This document shows positions 8,475-18,278 of a stretch of DNA of 64,000 nucleotides, in pieces. Position 1 is the first letter of the stretch. The number at the start of each line of letters is the position of its first letter. The DNA comes from Edaphosphingomonas laterariae (GTDB lineage: Bacteria > Pseudomonadota > Alphaproteobacteria > Sphingomonadales > Sphingomonadaceae), in NCBI RefSeq assembly GCF_900188165.1, contig NZ_FZOS01000009.1, forward strand, positions 94,861 through 158,860. Direction: 5' to 3'. The position numbers were made by a program, and so were the translations under genes. The notes beneath the pieces are model-generated. The model was not told where the DNA came from. It saw nothing but the letters and a program-made list of their open reading frames with translations, and ran no database searches.

Positions 8475-9847
8475 CCTTCGAGCCCCAGCGCCGCGCGCGC
8501 TTCCGCCACGCGTGCCCGCACCTGATCCGGCGCGGTGCCGCCATGGCTGGCCCGGCTGGCGACGGAGGCGTCGACCGACAGGGCGTTGAACACCCGCGCG
8601 TCGATCCGCGGATCGATCTCGTTGAGCTTTTCGAGCGGCACCTTGTCCAGCGCCACGCCCAGCCGTTCGGCCAGCCGCACGGCGGTGCCGGTGATGTGGT
8701 GCGCCTCGCGGAACGGGATATCGGCAACACGGACCAGCCAGTCGGCAAGGTCGGTCGCGGTCGAGAATCCCGCCTCGGCGGCCGCGCGCATCTTCGCCGG
8801 AACGAATGTCACCGTCTCGACCATGCCGGTCATCGCCGCGATCGACAGCGCCAGCAGGTCGTGCGCCTCGAACACGGGCGGCTTATCGTCCTGCATGTCC
8901 TTCGAATAAGCGAGCGGCAGCCCCTTCATCGTCATCACGAGCGACGTCATGCAGCCAGCGATCCGCCCCGAATGGCCACGCACCAGCTCGGCCGCGTCGG
9001 GGTTGCGCTTCTGCGGCATGATGGACGATCCGGTCGAATAAGCGTCCGGCAGCGAGACGAAGCCGTAAGGCTGGCTCGCCCAGATGATGAACTCCTCGGC
9101 AAGCCGCGACAAATGCAGCGACACCTGGGTCGCCGCCATCAGATAATCGAGCGCGAAATCGCGGTCGGACACCGAATCGAGCGAATTGCGCGTCGGGCCG
9201 GCAAAGCCGAGCGCCTTGGCCGTCGCCTCGCGATCGATCGGGAATCCGGTTCCGGCGAGCGCCGCCGCACCGAGCGGGCATTCGTTGAGCCGCGCGCGCG
9301 CATCGGCGAAGCGCGAACGATCGCGCGCGATCATCTCATAATAAGCCATCAGATGATGGCCGAGCGTGACCGGCTGGGCGACCTGGAGGTGGGTGAAGCC
9401 CGGCATCACCGTGCCGGCATGCTCGCCCGCGCGGGTGACGAGCGCGACCTGCAGCGCCGCGAGCCCGGCATCGACGGCGTCGATCGCGTCGCGCACCCAC
9501 AGCTTGAAATCGGTCGCCACCTGATCGTTGCGGCTGCGCGCGGTGTGCAGGCGGCCCGCGGCCGGGCCGATCAGTTCGGCCAGCCGGCTTTCCGTCGCCA
9601 TGTGAATATCTTCGAGCGCAAGGTCGACAGGCACGCCGTCCGCCGCATATTCCGCCGCGATGCGGTCCAGCCCGCGCGCGATCGCCGCGCCATCCTCGGC
9701 GCTGACGATGCCATTGGCCGCCAGCATCGAGACGTGGGCCTTCGATCCGGCTATATCCTGCTGCCAAAGTCGTTTATCGAACGGGATCGACGCGTTGATT
9801 TCACGCATGATCGCCGCGGGGCCTTCGGCGAAGCGCCCACCCCACAT
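8471..9847 (-). CDS. argH: Argininosuccinate lyase
   Basis: A 458-residue enzyme of the fumarase/aspartase superfamily performing the last step of arginine synthesis, argininosuccinate to arginine and fumarate. It starts [10 protein letters not shown] as usual. HTARSRNDQ is at residues 101-109, [11 protein letters not shown] near 150, and the superfamily signature [12 protein letters not shown] at 273-284 contains the catalytic serine region. No start codon lies further upstream in frame before the divergent tlpA-like gene, whose start is only 16 bases away. Any promoter for argH must therefore overlap that neighbour. Confidence 0.95.
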   Translation of the reverse strand: MWGGRFAEGPAAIMREINASIPFDKRLWQQDIAGSKAHVSMLAANGIVSAEDGAAIARGLDRIAAEYAADGVPVDLALEDIHMATESRLAELIGPAAGRLHTARSRNDQVATDFKLWVRDAIDAVDAGLAALQVALVTRAGEHAGTVMPGFTHLQVAQPVTLGHHLMAYYEMIARDRSRFADARARLNECPLGAAALAGTGFPIDREATAKALGFAGPTRNSLDSVSDRDFALDYLMAATQVSLHLSRLAEEFIIWASQPYGFVSLPDAYSTGSSIMPQKRNPDAAELVRGHSGRIAGCMTSLVMTMKGLPLAYSKDMQDDKPPVFEAHDLLALSIAAMTGMVETVTFVPAKMRAAAEAGFSTATDLADWLVRVADIPFREAHHITGTAVRLAERLGVALDKVPLEKLNEIDPRIDARVFNALSVDASVASRASHGGTAPDQVRARVAEARAALGLEG

Positions 9848-9863
9848 CGAATTGGAGCTGTCC

Positions 9864-10421
9864 GTGCGGTTGCTAATGGTCCTGATCCTCGCTCTTACGC
9901 TTGGCGCCTGCGATACGGAGAAGAGCCAGACGCCGCAAGCCGACGTGAAGGAACCGATCGGCCGCGTCGATATTTCCTACGCCGGCCAGGAAGCCCCCGC
10001 CATCCCCTTCGAAGGGCCGAAGGGCGGGCCCGCCACGCTCGCCGCCTTCCGGGGCAAGCCGCTGATCGTCAACCTCTGGGCCACATGGTGCGCGCCCTGC
10101 GTCAAGGAAATGCCGACGCTCGATGCGCTGGCCGAACGTGAGAAGGGGCGCATCCAGCTGATCGTCGTCAGCATGGACATGGCCGGCCGGCGCGAGGTCG
10201 ATCCCTATTTCGCCAAGGCGAAGTTCAAGATGCTCGAACCCTATCTCGACAAGCAGAATGTCCTGATGGAAGCGCTCAAGACCGATACGCTGCCCACCAC
10301 CATCTTCTATGATGCCAAGGGCCGCGAACAATGGCGCGTGCTCGGTTCGATGGACTGGTCGGGCGAACGCGCCCGCACGCTGATCGAAGGCGCGCTCAAT
10401 CCGCCGGGCACCAAAAGCTGA
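9864..10421 (+). CDS. TlpA-family thioredoxin-like lipoprotein
   Basis: A 185-residue envelope thiol-disulfide protein. GTG 9864 is chosen because GGAG lies six bases upstream. This gives a short signal peptide with lipobox LGAC (Cys16), so the protein is probably membrane-anchored and periplasmic. The thioredoxin fold carries a WCAPC active site (Cys76 and Cys79) and the cis-proline segment [10 protein letters not shown]. TlpA/ResA relatives reduce apocytochrome c thiols or other exported proteins; the partner is unknown here. It is divergent from argH and followed by the glnK control region. Confidence 0.88.
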   Translation: MRLLMVLILALTLGACDTEKSQTPQADVKEPIGRVDISYAGQEAPAIPFEGPKGGPATLAAFRGKPLIVNLWATWCAPCVKEMPTLDALAEREKGRIQLIVVSMDMAGRREVDPYFAKAKFKMLEPYLDKQNVLMEALKTDTLPTTIFYDAKGREQWRVLGSMDWSGERARTLIEGALNPPGTKS

Positions 10422-10482
10422 TCCTGCTGCCCGTTTTTTAGGCAGGCAGGCAGCCCTGCCTAATCGCTAAGCGCGCGTTTCC

Positions 10483-10500
10483 GCTGCATTTATGTGCAGC
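10483..10500 (+). promoter_or_regulatory. Candidate NtrC-type upstream activator palindrome
   Basis: GCTGCA (10483-10488) and TGCAGC (10495-10500) form a perfect inverted repeat with a six-base spacer. It resembles the NtrC site TGCACC-N4/5-GGTGCA only at its TGCA cores. It is about 55 bases upstream of the sigma-54 promoter of glnK. A second, weaker TGCA-rich segment is at 10516-10526. Confidence 0.45.
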
Positions 10501-10550
10501 GCAGCACGTCATTCGTTGCAATGCAGCGGATTTCTGCGGAATCCGAAAGC

Positions 10551-10565
10551 TGGCACGCGCCTTGC
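10551..10565 (+). promoter_or_regulatory. Sigma-54 promoter of glnK-amtB
   Basis: TGGCACG (10551-10557), four bases, then TTGC (10562-10565) is a full match to the -24/-12 consensus TGGCACG-N4-TTGC. Transcription would start near 10577, just ahead of the GGGAGG ribosome-binding site. This points to RpoN and NtrC control by nitrogen limitation. Confidence 0.88.
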
Positions 10566-10600
10566 GAAGCCATCCCTCGCCAGCATGCGAGGGAGGCGAA

Positions 10601-10939
10601 ATGAAACTCGTCATAGCGATCATCAAGCCGTTCAAGCTCGACGAGGTGCGTGAAGCCCTCTCGGGCCTGGGCGTGCAAGGCATGACCGTGACCGAAGTCA
10701 AAGGCTTCGGCCGGCAGAAGGGGCAGACCGAAATCTATCGGGGGGCCGAATACAGCACGAACATGGTGCCGAAAATCAAGATCGAGGTCGTCGCGGGCGA
10801 TGATCTCGCCAACCGCGTCGTCGAGGCGATCCAGCAGGCCGCAAACACCGGCGCGATCGGTGACGGCAAGATCTTCGTCCTCGATGTCGGCCAGGCCGTG
10901 CGCATCCGCACCGGCGAGACCGACGACAGCGCTCTCTGA
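10601..10939 (+). CDS. glnK: PII nitrogen regulatory protein GlnK
   Basis: A 112-residue PII signal protein that senses 2-oxoglutarate, ATP/ADP and uridylylation state. The T-loop has Tyr51 within IYRGAEYSTN, the uridylylation site, and the C-terminal signature block is IGDGKIFVLDVGQAVRIRTGE (quoted in part: GDGKIFVLDVGQAVRIR). ATG 10601 has GGGAGG eight bases upstream. It lies directly before amtB behind a sigma-54 promoter, the classic glnK-amtB arrangement, so GlnK rather than GlnB is the better name. It would block the AmtB channel when nitrogen is plentiful. Confidence 0.94.
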   Translation: MKLVIAIIKPFKLDEVREALSGLGVQGMTVTEVKGFGRQKGQTEIYRGAEYSTNMVPKIKIEVVAGDDLANRVVEAIQQAANTGAIGDGKIFVLDVGQAVRIRTGETDDSAL

Positions 10940-10956
10940 TCGGAAAAGGGGGAAAC

Positions 10957-12330
10957 ATGAAGCTTTCTACCAAGATAGCGGCAGGCGCGGGGGTCGTCGG
11001 CACGGCCCTGCTCGCCGGTCTGCCCGCCTGGGCACAGGATGCGGCGGCCGCCGTCGCCGATGTCGCCGCGGCCGCGCCGGTGCCCACGCCCGACAAGGGT
11101 GACACCGCCTGGATGATGACGTCGACGATCCTCGTCCTCCTGATGATCCTCCCCGGCCTCGCGCTGTTCTATGGCGGCCTCACCCGCACCAAGAACATGC
11201 TGGCGACGATGACGGCGATCGGCGCGGCTTCCGCGCTCGCGATGCTGATCTGGGTCACCTATGGCTATTCGCTCGCCTTCGGGCCGGACGCGTCGGACGG
11301 GCTGAAGCCCTTCATCGCCAGCCTCGGCAAGGCCTTCCTCTCCGGCATCACCCCGGATTCGACCGCCGCCACCTTCACCGACGGCGTGGTCATTCCCGAA
11401 TATGTCTTCGTCGCCTTCCAGATGACCTTCGCCGCGATCACGCTGGCGCTCGTCCTCGGCTCGGTCGTCGAACGCATCAAATTTTCGGCGGTGCTGGTGT
11501 TCGGCGTCGTCTGGCTGACGATCACCTATCTGCCGATCGCGCACATGGTGTGGGCGGCTGGCGGCCTGTTCTTCGAAATGGGCGCGCTCGATTTCGCCGG
11601 CGGCACGGTGGTCCACATCAATGCCGGTGTCTCGGCGCTCGTGGCCTGCATCATCCTCGGCAAGCGCATCGGCTATCCGCGTGAACCCATGCCCCCGCAC
11701 TCGATGACCCTGACCTTCGTCGGCACGGGCCTGCTGTGGGTGGGCTGGTTCGGCTTCAACGCGGGCTCGGCGCTCGAAGCCAATGGCTCGGCCGCGCTCG
11801 CCATGATCAACACCTTCGTCGCCACCGCCTCGGCGGGCCTGTTCTGGCTGATCGCCGAACGCCTTGCCGGCCACAAGCCGTCGGCCCTGGGCTTCTGCTC
11901 GGGCATCGTCGCCGGCCTCGTCGCGGTCACCCCGGCCGCCGGCAATTCGGGCCCGTTCGGCGCGATCGTGCTCGGCGCCGTCGCTTCGTTCATCTGCTAC
12001 TATGCGGTCGCCTTCCTCAAGCCGAAGCTCGGCTATGACGACTCGCTGGACGCGTTCGGCATCCACGGCATCGGCGGCATCGTCGGCGCCATCGGCACCG
12101 GCATCGTCTTCGCCCCGTCGCTGGGCGGCCCGGGCGGTGACGACTTCGCCATGGGCGGCCAGATCGTCACCCAGGTGCTCGCCGTCGCCGCGACGATCGT
12201 CTGGTCGACCATCGGCACGATCATCGCGATCTACGTCGCCAAGGCGCTCACCGGCCTGCGGCCGACCGCCGAAGCCGAGGTCGAAGGTCTCGACATCTCG
12301 GAACATGGCGAACGCGCCTACAATCTTTGA
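10957..12330 (+). CDS. amtB: Ammonium transporter AmtB
   Basis: A 457-residue channel for ammonium. A cleavable signal peptide (about residues 1-26, ending AWAQ) and a flexible alanine-rich linker are followed by the Amt/Rh domain. That domain starts WMMTSTILVLLMILPGLALF and carries FYGGLTRTKN. The twin pore histidines lie in VVHINAGVSAL and AFGIHGIGG. A cytosolic C-terminal tail, the GlnK docking part, ends the protein. It is 17 bases downstream of glnK, with ribosome-binding site AAGGGGGAA, and closes with a strong terminator. Confidence 0.95.
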   Translation: MKLSTKIAAGAGVVGTALLAGLPAWAQDAAAAVADVAAAAPVPTPDKGDTAWMMTSTILVLLMILPGLALFYGGLTRTKNMLATMTAIGAASALAMLIWVTYGYSLAFGPDASDGLKPFIASLGKAFLSGITPDSTAATFTDGVVIPEYVFVAFQMTFAAITLALVLGSVVERIKFSAVLVFGVVWLTITYLPIAHMVWAAGGLFFEMGALDFAGGTVVHINAGVSALVACIILGKRIGYPREPMPPHSMTLTFVGTGLLWVGWFGFNAGSALEANGSAALAMINTFVATASAGLFWLIAERLAGHKPSALGFCSGIVAGLVAVTPAAGNSGPFGAIVLGAVASFICYYAVAFLKPKLGYDDSLDAFGIHGIGGIVGAIGTGIVFAPSLGGPGGDDFAMGGQIVTQVLAVAATIVWSTIGTIIAIYVAKALTGLRPTAEAEVEGLDISEHGERAYNL

Positions 12331-12391
12331 TCGGATCGGGGCGCGGCGGGCTTCCCCCGCGCCCCCACAGAGGTTCCTCCTGCGAACGACT

Positions 12392-12424
12392 GGGCCGGCA
12401 TCCTTGCCGGCCCTTTTTTTTTTA
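12392..12424 (+). terminator. Strong intrinsic terminator of glnK-amtB
   Basis: GGGCCGGCA (12392-12400) and TGCCGGCCC (12405-12413) form a perfect 9-bp stem with a TCCT loop, followed by a run of ten or more T. The end of the T tract overlaps the TAA stop of the convergent DUF442 gene. Confidence 0.93.
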
Positions 12425-12835
12425 TTGGCCGATGAAGGCGCGGATCGGGCTGATATCGTAACCGGCGCCAGCCGCCTTGGCCGCCAGCAGATCGGCATCA
12501 TCGCCCTCGGCCCCGCGCGCCAGCGCCCAGACGAAGGTCGAACGCGTCCCGGAACGGCAGAAAGCGAGCACCGGGCCGGCGGCATCGGCCAGCGCGCCGC
12601 GCATCGCATCCACCTGCGGCTGCGAGAAGCCGGCATGGCTGATCGGGATCGCGCGATAGGCGAGCCCCGCCGCCTCGGCCGCGGCCTGCATTTCCGCGCC
12701 GGAAGGCTGGCCCGGCTCCTCGTCGTCCGGGCGGTTGTTGATGATCATCGCAAAGCCCTGCGCGGCGGCCTGCGCCACATCCGCCGGGCTGATCTGCCCT
12801 GCCACCGAAATGCTGTCGTCGATCTTGCGGAACAT
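12422..12835 (-). CDS. TIGR01244/DUF442 family phosphatase-like protein
   Basis: A 137-residue protein with the dual-specificity phosphatase-like fold of the DUF442 (Blh N-domain) family, some members of which are linked to sulfide handling. The phosphate loop is present as FCRSGTRS, matching the Cys-X5-Arg active site. The opening IDDSISVAGQISPADVAQ and INNRPDDEEPGQPSG are family hallmarks. It stands alone, with no rhodanese or sulfur dioxygenase fused or adjacent. The substrate is unknown. The start ATG has GGGAG upstream. Confidence 0.82.
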   Translation of the reverse strand: MFRKIDDSISVAGQISPADVAQAAAQGFAMIINNRPDDEEPGQPSGAEMQAAAEAAGLAYRAIPISHAGFSQPQVDAMRGALADAAGPVLAFCRSGTRSTFVWALARGAEGDDADLLAAKAAGAGYDISPIRAFIGQ

Positions 12836-12866
12836 GGCCGTCTCCCGGATTGCACGGGTCCGGCCT

Positions 12867-14633
12867 TTAGGCGTGCGCCCGGATCACGTCCAGAAAGGCA
12901 TCGCCATAGTCGTCGAGCTTGCGGGCGCCGACCCCCGTCACCTGCCCCAGCCCGTGCCGCGTCGTCGGCTTCAACCCCGCCATCTCGCGCAAGGTGGCGT
13001 CGTGGAAGATCACATAAGGCGGCACGCCCAGTTCGCGGGCAATGTCCCGCCGGCACGCACGCAACGCCTCGAACAGCGGATCGTGCGGCCATTCCTCCGC
13101 CGATGCCCGCCGGGCACGGCGCTCGCGCTTGGGCGGCAGGACGATGGCAAGCTCGGCATCGCCCTTCAGGATCGCCTTCGCCGCCGGGCCGAAGCCCAGC
13201 CCGCCATATTCGTCGGCGCGCAACGCATCGCGCGCCATCAGCGCGCGGGCCACGGCCTTCACCAGCCGCAACTCCTCGGCATCGGCGATCCCGAACACCG
13301 ACAGGCGATCATGACCGAGCGAACGCACCTTCTCATTGTCGCGGCCGGCCAGCACGTCGGTAAGATGGCCAAGGCCATAGCGCATGTCGGTGCGGAAGGC
13401 GGCCGAAAGCAGCTTCTGCGCCACCACCGTCGCGTCCACGGCAGCGGGCGGGTTCAGGCAATTGTCGCAATTGCCGCAGGCCGGCGGCGGCGTCTCGCCG
13501 AAATGGGCGAGCAACACCGCGCGGCGGCAGCCTGCGGTTTCGACCAGCCCGGCCAGCGCGTTGAGCCGCTGGCGTTCGCCGGGCCGCCGCGCTTCCTCGA
13601 CCTCGCTTTCGATCCGCCGGCGCGCACGGGCGAAATCCTCCGCCCCCCAGAACAGATGCGCCACCGCCGGATCGCCATCGCGCCCGGCGCGCCCGGTTTC
13701 CTGATAATAAGCCTCGATCGATTTCGGCAGGCCAGCATGGGCGACGAAACGGACGTCGGGCTTGTCGATGCCCATGCCGAACGCGATAGTCGCCACCATC
13801 ACCATATCCTCGGAATCGACGAAGGCGCGCTGGTTGGCGGCGCGCACCGCCGGGTCCAGCCCGGCATGATAGGCCCGCGTCGGCCGCCCGGTCTGGGCCA
13901 GCGCGGCGGCCAGCCGTTCAGTGCCGTCGCGGCTGGTGGCGTAAACGATGCCCGGCCCCTCGACCTCCTTGACCAGTTGGGCAAGCTGCTTGGGCAGCCC
14001 GTCGCGCGGGGAAATCGCATAACGGATATTGGGCCGGTCGAAGCCCGCGAGGATCAGCCCGTCCTCGGGAATGCCCAATTGAGTCAGGATATCGGCGCGC
14101 GTGTGCCGGTCCGCCGTCGCCGTCAGCGCCAGCCGGGGCGTATCCGGATAGGCGTCGAGCAGCGGGCGCAACAGCCGGTAATCGGGGCGGAAATCATGCC
14201 CCCATTCGGACACGCAATGGGCTTCGTCGATCGCGATCAGCGCCAGCGGCGGCGCACGATCGAGCATCCGGCGGAAGCCCTCGGTCGAGGCGCGTTCGGG
14301 CGCGACATAAAGCAGGTCGAGCGCGCCATCGCGGAAACGCGCGATCGTCTCGTCGCGATTATCGTCGGCCGAGGTCAGCGCCGCCGCGCGGATGCCTGCG
14401 GCCTCGGCCGATCGCACCTGATCGTGCATCAGCGCGATCAATGGGGAGATGACGAGCCCCGTCCCCGGCCGGCACAGAGCGGGGATTTGATAGGTCAGCG
14501 ACTTGCCGGCACCGGTGGGCATCACCGCCAGGCTGTGCTGGCCCGCCATCACCCGGTCGATCACTTCGGCCTGCCGGCCGCGAAAGGCGGCATAGCCGAA
14601 CGTGGCGTGCAATATGTCGAGCGGCGCGGGCAT
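12867..14633 (-). CDS. recQ: ATP-dependent DNA helicase RecQ
   Basis: A 588-residue 3'-5' DNA helicase of the RecF recombination route. Motif 0 includes AAFRGRQAEVIDRVMAGQ. Walker A is MPTGAGKSLTYQIPAL (about residues 38-53) and the DEAH box with aromatic-rich loop is IDEAHCVSEWGHDFRPDY. The second RecA domain has the MGIDKPDVRFV and QETGRAGRDG motifs. The RQC zinc site is seen in CGNCDNC plus an upstream cysteine, and an HRDC domain closes the protein (PPYVIFHDATL). All expected domains are present and the length is typical. Confidence 0.95.
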   Translation of the reverse strand: MPAPLDILHATFGYAAFRGRQAEVIDRVMAGQHSLAVMPTGAGKSLTYQIPALCRPGTGLVISPLIALMHDQVRSAEAAGIRAAALTSADDNRDETIARFRDGALDLLYVAPERASTEGFRRMLDRAPPLALIAIDEAHCVSEWGHDFRPDYRLLRPLLDAYPDTPRLALTATADRHTRADILTQLGIPEDGLILAGFDRPNIRYAISPRDGLPKQLAQLVKEVEGPGIVYATSRDGTERLAAALAQTGRPTRAYHAGLDPAVRAANQRAFVDSEDMVMVATIAFGMGIDKPDVRFVAHAGLPKSIEAYYQETGRAGRDGDPAVAHLFWGAEDFARARRRIESEVEEARRPGERQRLNALAGLVETAGCRRAVLLAHFGETPPPACGNCDNCLNPPAAVDATVVAQKLLSAAFRTDMRYGLGHLTDVLAGRDNEKVRSLGHDRLSVFGIADAEELRLVKAVARALMARDALRADEYGGLGFGPAAKAILKGDAELAIVLPPKRERRARRASAEEWPHDPLFEALRACRRDIARELGVPPYVIFHDATLREMAGLKPTTRHGLGQVTGVGARKLDDYGDAFLDVIRAHA

Positions 14634-14642
14634 CGCCGGGCC

Positions 14643-14681
14643 TTAGAGCGGATTCGCGGCCAAGGGAATCATTGGCTGGCG
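14643..14681 (+). repeat. Partial copy (D) of the two-hairpin intergenic repeat
   Basis: About 39 bases aligning with the right half of the repeat family described at 20592. It begins TTAGAGCGGATTC, contains the inner hairpin GCCAA...TTGGC around a GGGAATCA loop, and ends TGGCGC. The left half is missing. It lies just upstream of recQ and may be a decayed copy. Confidence 0.6.
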
Positions 14682-14706
14682 CAAGGCGCGCCACACACCT
14701 TGCCGA

Positions 14707-15453
14707 TCACGGCTGCGGCGCGCCGCCCTTCAGCGCCAGAATCGCGGCCTGCCCGGCATCGCTTTCGGGTGCCAGCGTCGCCGCCCGCGTCCACGCGGCC
14801 TTCGCCTCGTCGGTCCGGCCCGCAAGCTGCGCGATATTGCCCTGTTCGAACGCGACGGGCGCTTCCTGCGGCGCCAGCCGGGCCGCCTCATTAATGTCCC
14901 TGGTCGCGCGCGGCAGATCATTCTGCCGGCGGGCGAGCGTGGCGGAGAGCAGCCAGGCCATCGGATCGCCCGGCACCAGCTTCACCGCCCGGTCGAGATC
15001 GGCCCGCGCATCGCCGAGATTGCCGATCGCCACATCGGCGCGCGCGCGATCGAGATGGGTCTCGCCGCGCATCTCGTCGGACAGAACCGGCAAGGCCAGC
15101 GCCCGATCGAAATGGTTGCGCGCCATCGCCGGATCATCGCCGGCCAGGGCGGCATTGCCCGCCTGCACCCACAGATTGGCCGCGCGGCCATCGCGCTGGA
15201 TCCCCGCCTCCTTCGCCGCCTGCTCAAAGGCGATCGCCGCCGGCCCCCATCGTTCCTGCGCGGAATAAGCGAGGCCCAGGCACATCTTCGCCGGCAGGCC
15301 GCCGCCATTGCGCCACGCCTCCGCCTCGGCCACCGCCTTGGCGGGGTCGCTCTTCACCAGCGCGGCGCAGGCCTCGAAACGCTTCTGCGCGGGATCGACC
15401 GTCACCGGGGCGACGGGGCCGACCTGCAAGGCGAGGAAAAGGGACAGGATCAC
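14707..15453 (-). CDS. Tetratricopeptide-repeat protein, probably exported
   Basis: A 248-residue protein. A short hydrophobic start ([15 protein letters not shown]) looks like a signal peptide. At least four TPR-like helical pairs follow, for example CLGLAYSAQERWGPAAIAFE, WVQAGNAALAGDDPAMARNHF and DRARADVAIGNLGDARADLD. No catalytic motif is present; such proteins act as scaffolds in the periplasm or membrane. The GTG start overlaps the stop of the hydrolase gene upstream (GTGA), so the two are translationally coupled. Function is unknown. Confidence 0.82.
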   Translation of the reverse strand: MILSLFLALQVGPVAPVTVDPAQKRFEACAALVKSDPAKAVAEAEAWRNGGGLPAKMCLGLAYSAQERWGPAAIAFEQAAKEAGIQRDGRAANLWVQAGNAALAGDDPAMARNHFDRALALPVLSDEMRGETHLDRARADVAIGNLGDARADLDRAVKLVPGDPMAWLLSATLARRQNDLPRATRDINEAARLAPQEAPVAFEQGNIAQLAGRTDEAKAAWTRAATLAPESDAGQAAILALKGGAPQP

Positions 15454-16190
15454 AGGCGCTCCAATATCTCGTCCACCGTCGCGATCAGCCGGGCAATATC
15501 CTCGCCCCGCGACAGGCGGTGGTCGCCGTCCTTGATCAACAGCGTCTGCACGTCGGCTGAACGGAGCGCCGCCGCCAGCTTCACCGCGATCAGCCAGGGC
15601 ACATCGTCGTCCTGCTGCCCCTGAATCAGCCGCACCGGCCCGTCAAAGCCGATGCCGTCGCCCAGCAGCCGGTTGGCCTGCCCGCTTTCCCAGAAAGCGA
15701 GCGTCGTCAGATAAGGCTCGTCCGAATATTCGCTATGTTCCTCGATCCGGCCGTCACGCTTCAGCCGCGCCTTGTCCTCATCGTCGAAACCCCATTCGGT
15801 GAAATCGGGCGCGGCGGCCACGCCCACCAGCCCCGTCACCCGATCCGGCCGGGCCAGCGCGACCAGCAGCATCAGCCAGCCACCCATCGATGATCCGACC
15901 AGCAGCACCGGGCCTTCGACCAGCGAATCGATCGCGTGCAGCACATCGTCGCGCCAGCTCGCCAGCGTGCCATCGGCGAACCGCCCCTCGCTGGCCCCGC
16001 AGCCGGCATAATCGAGCCGCAGCATCGCACGCCCGGTTTCGGCGGCCCAGGCGTCCAGCGCGGTTGCCTTGCCGCCTTCCATGTCGGACATGTAGCCGGG
16101 CAGGAAGACGATCGTCGGCCCCCAGCCCGTGCGGTGGCGATAAGCGAGCCGGAGGCCATCGGGCCGGGCGAGAAAATCGGGATTGCTCAT
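15450..16190 (-). CDS. Alpha/beta hydrolase
   Basis: A 246-residue alpha/beta-hydrolase without signal peptide. The oxyanion region is [14 protein letters not shown] and the nucleophile elbow is VGSSMGGW, with Ser101 as nucleophile. The acid is likely the Asp in [10 protein letters not shown] and the base the His in [12 protein letters not shown]. It resembles the YqiA/BEM46-like esterase group often found in alphaproteobacteria; the substrate is unknown. It is translationally coupled to the TPR protein that follows and divergent from thrS. Confidence 0.85.
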   Translation of the reverse strand: MSNPDFLARPDGLRLAYRHRTGWGPTIVFLPGYMSDMEGGKATALDAWAAETGRAMLRLDYAGCGASEGRFADGTLASWRDDVLHAIDSLVEGPVLLVGSSMGGWLMLLVALARPDRVTGLVGVAAAPDFTEWGFDDEDKARLKRDGRIEEHSEYSDEPYLTTLAFWESGQANRLLGDGIGFDGPVRLIQGQQDDDVPWLIAVKLAAALRSADVQTLLIKDGDHRLSRGEDIARLIATVDEILERL

Positions 16191-16274
16191 CGCTCATCCC
16201 TAGCGCGCTTGCCCTTTCGCCGCCATCGCGGGCATAAGCGCGCGTTTTCTCCAGTCTCAGGGATGCTTCAGCCG

Positions 16275-18272
16275 ATGTCCGCCATGATCAAGATCAGCCT
16301 TCCGGATGGGTCCGTGCGCGAAGTCGCCGCCGGCACCACCCCGGCTGACATCGCGGCGGCGATCGGCCCGGGCCTCGCCAAGGCCGCGCTCGCGGCCCGC
16401 GTCGACGGCGAGCTGCGCGATATCAACCGGCCGATCGAGGCCGATGCCGCGCTCGCGCTGGTGACCGCGAAGGACGAGGCCGACGCGCTCGAACTCGCCC
16501 GTCACGATTTCGCGCATGTGCTGGCCGAAGCGGTGCAGGCGCTCTTTCCCGGCACGCAGATCACCTTTGGTCCCGCCACCGACGACGGCTTTTATTATGA
16601 CGTGATGGCCCCGGCTTCGCGCGAGCCCTTCTCGATGGACGATCTGCCCGCGATCGAAGAGAAGATGCGCGAGATCATCCGTGCCGACAAGCCGCTGCGC
16701 CGCGAGGTGTGGAGCCGCCAGCGGCTGATCGACAAATGGCAAGCCGAAGGCGAAAGCTTCAAGGCCGAATGGGCCAAGGAGCTGCCGGAAGGCGAGGAAC
16801 TGACCGTCTATTGGTCGGGCAGCGACTGGCTCGACATGTGCCGTGGCCCGCACCTTGCCTCGACGGGCAAGCTCGACCCGCAAGCCTTCAAGCTGATGCG
16901 CGTCGCGGGCGCCTATTGGCGCGGCGACCAGCGTAACGCGCAGCTGACGCGCATCTACGGCACCGGCTGGCTCAACAAGAAGCAGCTCGACGCGCATCTC
17001 CACAAGCTGGAGGAAGCCGCCAAGCGCGATCATCGCAGGCTGGGTGCGGAGATGGACCTGTTCCATCTGCAGCAGGAAGCGCATGGCAGCGTCTTCTGGC
17101 ACCCCAAGGGCTATCGCATCTGGCGCGAGCTGGAAGCCTATATGCGCCGCGCGATCGACGGCGCGGGCTATCGCGAGGTCAAGACCCCGCAGGTGATGGA
17201 CGCCCGCCAGTGGGAACAGTCCGGCCACTGGGGCAAATATCGCGAAAACATGTTCGTCATCCCCGACGAAGTGCCCAATGTCGACGATGAGGGCCCGATC
17301 GTCTCCTCCGATGCCGACTGGATGGCGCTGAAGCCGATGAACTGCCCGGCGCACGTGCTGATCTTCCGCCAGGGCATCAAATCCTATCGCGATCTGCCGT
17401 TGCGCCTCTACGAAAATGGCTGCTGCCACCGCAACGAGCCGCATGGCGCGCTCCACGGGTTGATGCGCGTGCGCCAGTTCACGCAGGATGACGCGCACAT
17501 CTTCTGCCGCGAAGATCAGATCGTCGATGAGGTGCGGGCCTTCTGCGCGCTCGCCGACCGGGTCTACAAGGATTTCGGCTTCACCTATTCGATCAAGCTC
17601 GCGCTGCGCCCCGAAAAGCGGTTCGGCACCGAGGAGATGTGGGATAAGGCCGAATCGGAACTGCGCGACGCGGTCGCCGCCGCCGGCCTCAACACGCCGG
17701 AATATGGGTGGGAAGAACTGCCCGGCGAAGGCGCCTTCTACGCGCCCAAGCTCGAATGGCATCTCACCGATGCGATCGGCCGTACCTGGCAGGTCGGCAC
17801 CATCCAGTCGGATCGCGTGCTGCCCGAACGGCTCGACGCCTCTTATGTCGGCGAAGATGGCGAACGCCATCGCCCGGTGATGCTCCACCGCGCGATCTTC
17901 GGCTCCTATGAACGCTTCATCGGCATCCTGATCGAACATTTCGCCGGCAAGCTCCCGGCCTGGCTCGCCCCCGTGCAGGCGGTGGTGGCGACGATCGTCT
18001 CGGACGCCGACGGCTATGCCGATCAGGTGGTCGATCGCCTGCGCGCCGCCGGCATCCGCGCCGAAGTCGACACCCGCAACGAGAAGATCAACTACAAGGT
18101 CCGCGAGCATTCGCTCGCCAAGGTGCCGGCGATGTTCGTCGTCGGCCGGCGCGAGGCGGAAGAAGGCACCGTCGCCGTCCGTCGCTTGGGCGAACAGGCC
18201 CAGTCCGTCCTCCCGCTCGACGAGGCGATCGCGCTACTGGCCAAGGAAGCAACCGCCCCCGATCAGGCCTGA
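16275..18272 (+). CDS. thrS: Threonine--tRNA ligase
   Basis: A 665-residue class II synthetase. The N-terminal TGS domain ([16 protein letters not shown], to about residue 60) is followed by the editing domain with [17 protein letters not shown] and a central catalytic core. The core has motif 2 ([17 protein letters not shown]), the zinc-ligand block [13 protein letters not shown] (read as [13 protein letters not shown]) and motif 3 ([14 protein letters not shown]). The C-terminal anticodon-binding domain begins near [12 protein letters not shown] 16275 is preferred for normal family length; ATG 16263 or 16284 are alternatives. The gene is divergent from the hydrolase. Confidence 0.94.
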   Translation: MSAMIKISLPDGSVREVAAGTTPADIAAAIGPGLAKAALAARVDGELRDINRPIEADAALALVTAKDEADALELARHDFAHVLAEAVQALFPGTQITFGPATDDGFYYDVMAPASREPFSMDDLPAIEEKMREIIRADKPLRREVWSRQRLIDKWQAEGESFKAEWAKELPEGEELTVYWSGSDWLDMCRGPHLASTGKLDPQAFKLMRVAGAYWRGDQRNAQLTRIYGTGWLNKKQLDAHLHKLEEAAKRDHRRLGAEMDLFHLQQEAHGSVFWHPKGYRIWRELEAYMRRAIDGAGYREVKTPQVMDARQWEQSGHWGKYRENMFVIPDEVPNVDDEGPIVSSDADWMALKPMNCPAHVLIFRQGIKSYRDLPLRLYENGCCHRNEPHGALHGLMRVRQFTQDDAHIFCREDQIVDEVRAFCALADRVYKDFGFTYSIKLALRPEKRFGTEEMWDKAESELRDAVAAAGLNTPEYGWEELPGEGAFYAPKLEWHLTDAIGRTWQVGTIQSDRVLPERLDASYVGEDGERHRPVMLHRAIFGSYERFIGILIEHFAGKLPAWLAPVQAVVATIVSDADGYADQVVDRLRAAGIRAEVDTRNEKINYKVREHSLAKVPAMFVVGRREAEEGTVAVRRLGEQAQSVLPLDEAIALLAKEATAPDQA

Positions 18273-18278
18273 CCGGCC

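Noticed and set aside
10439..10462. Hairpin TAGGCAGG/CCTGCCTA after the TlpA-like gene as a terminator
   Set aside because: The T run lies upstream of the stem on the plus strand and is not followed by U in either direction; kept only as a hairpin.
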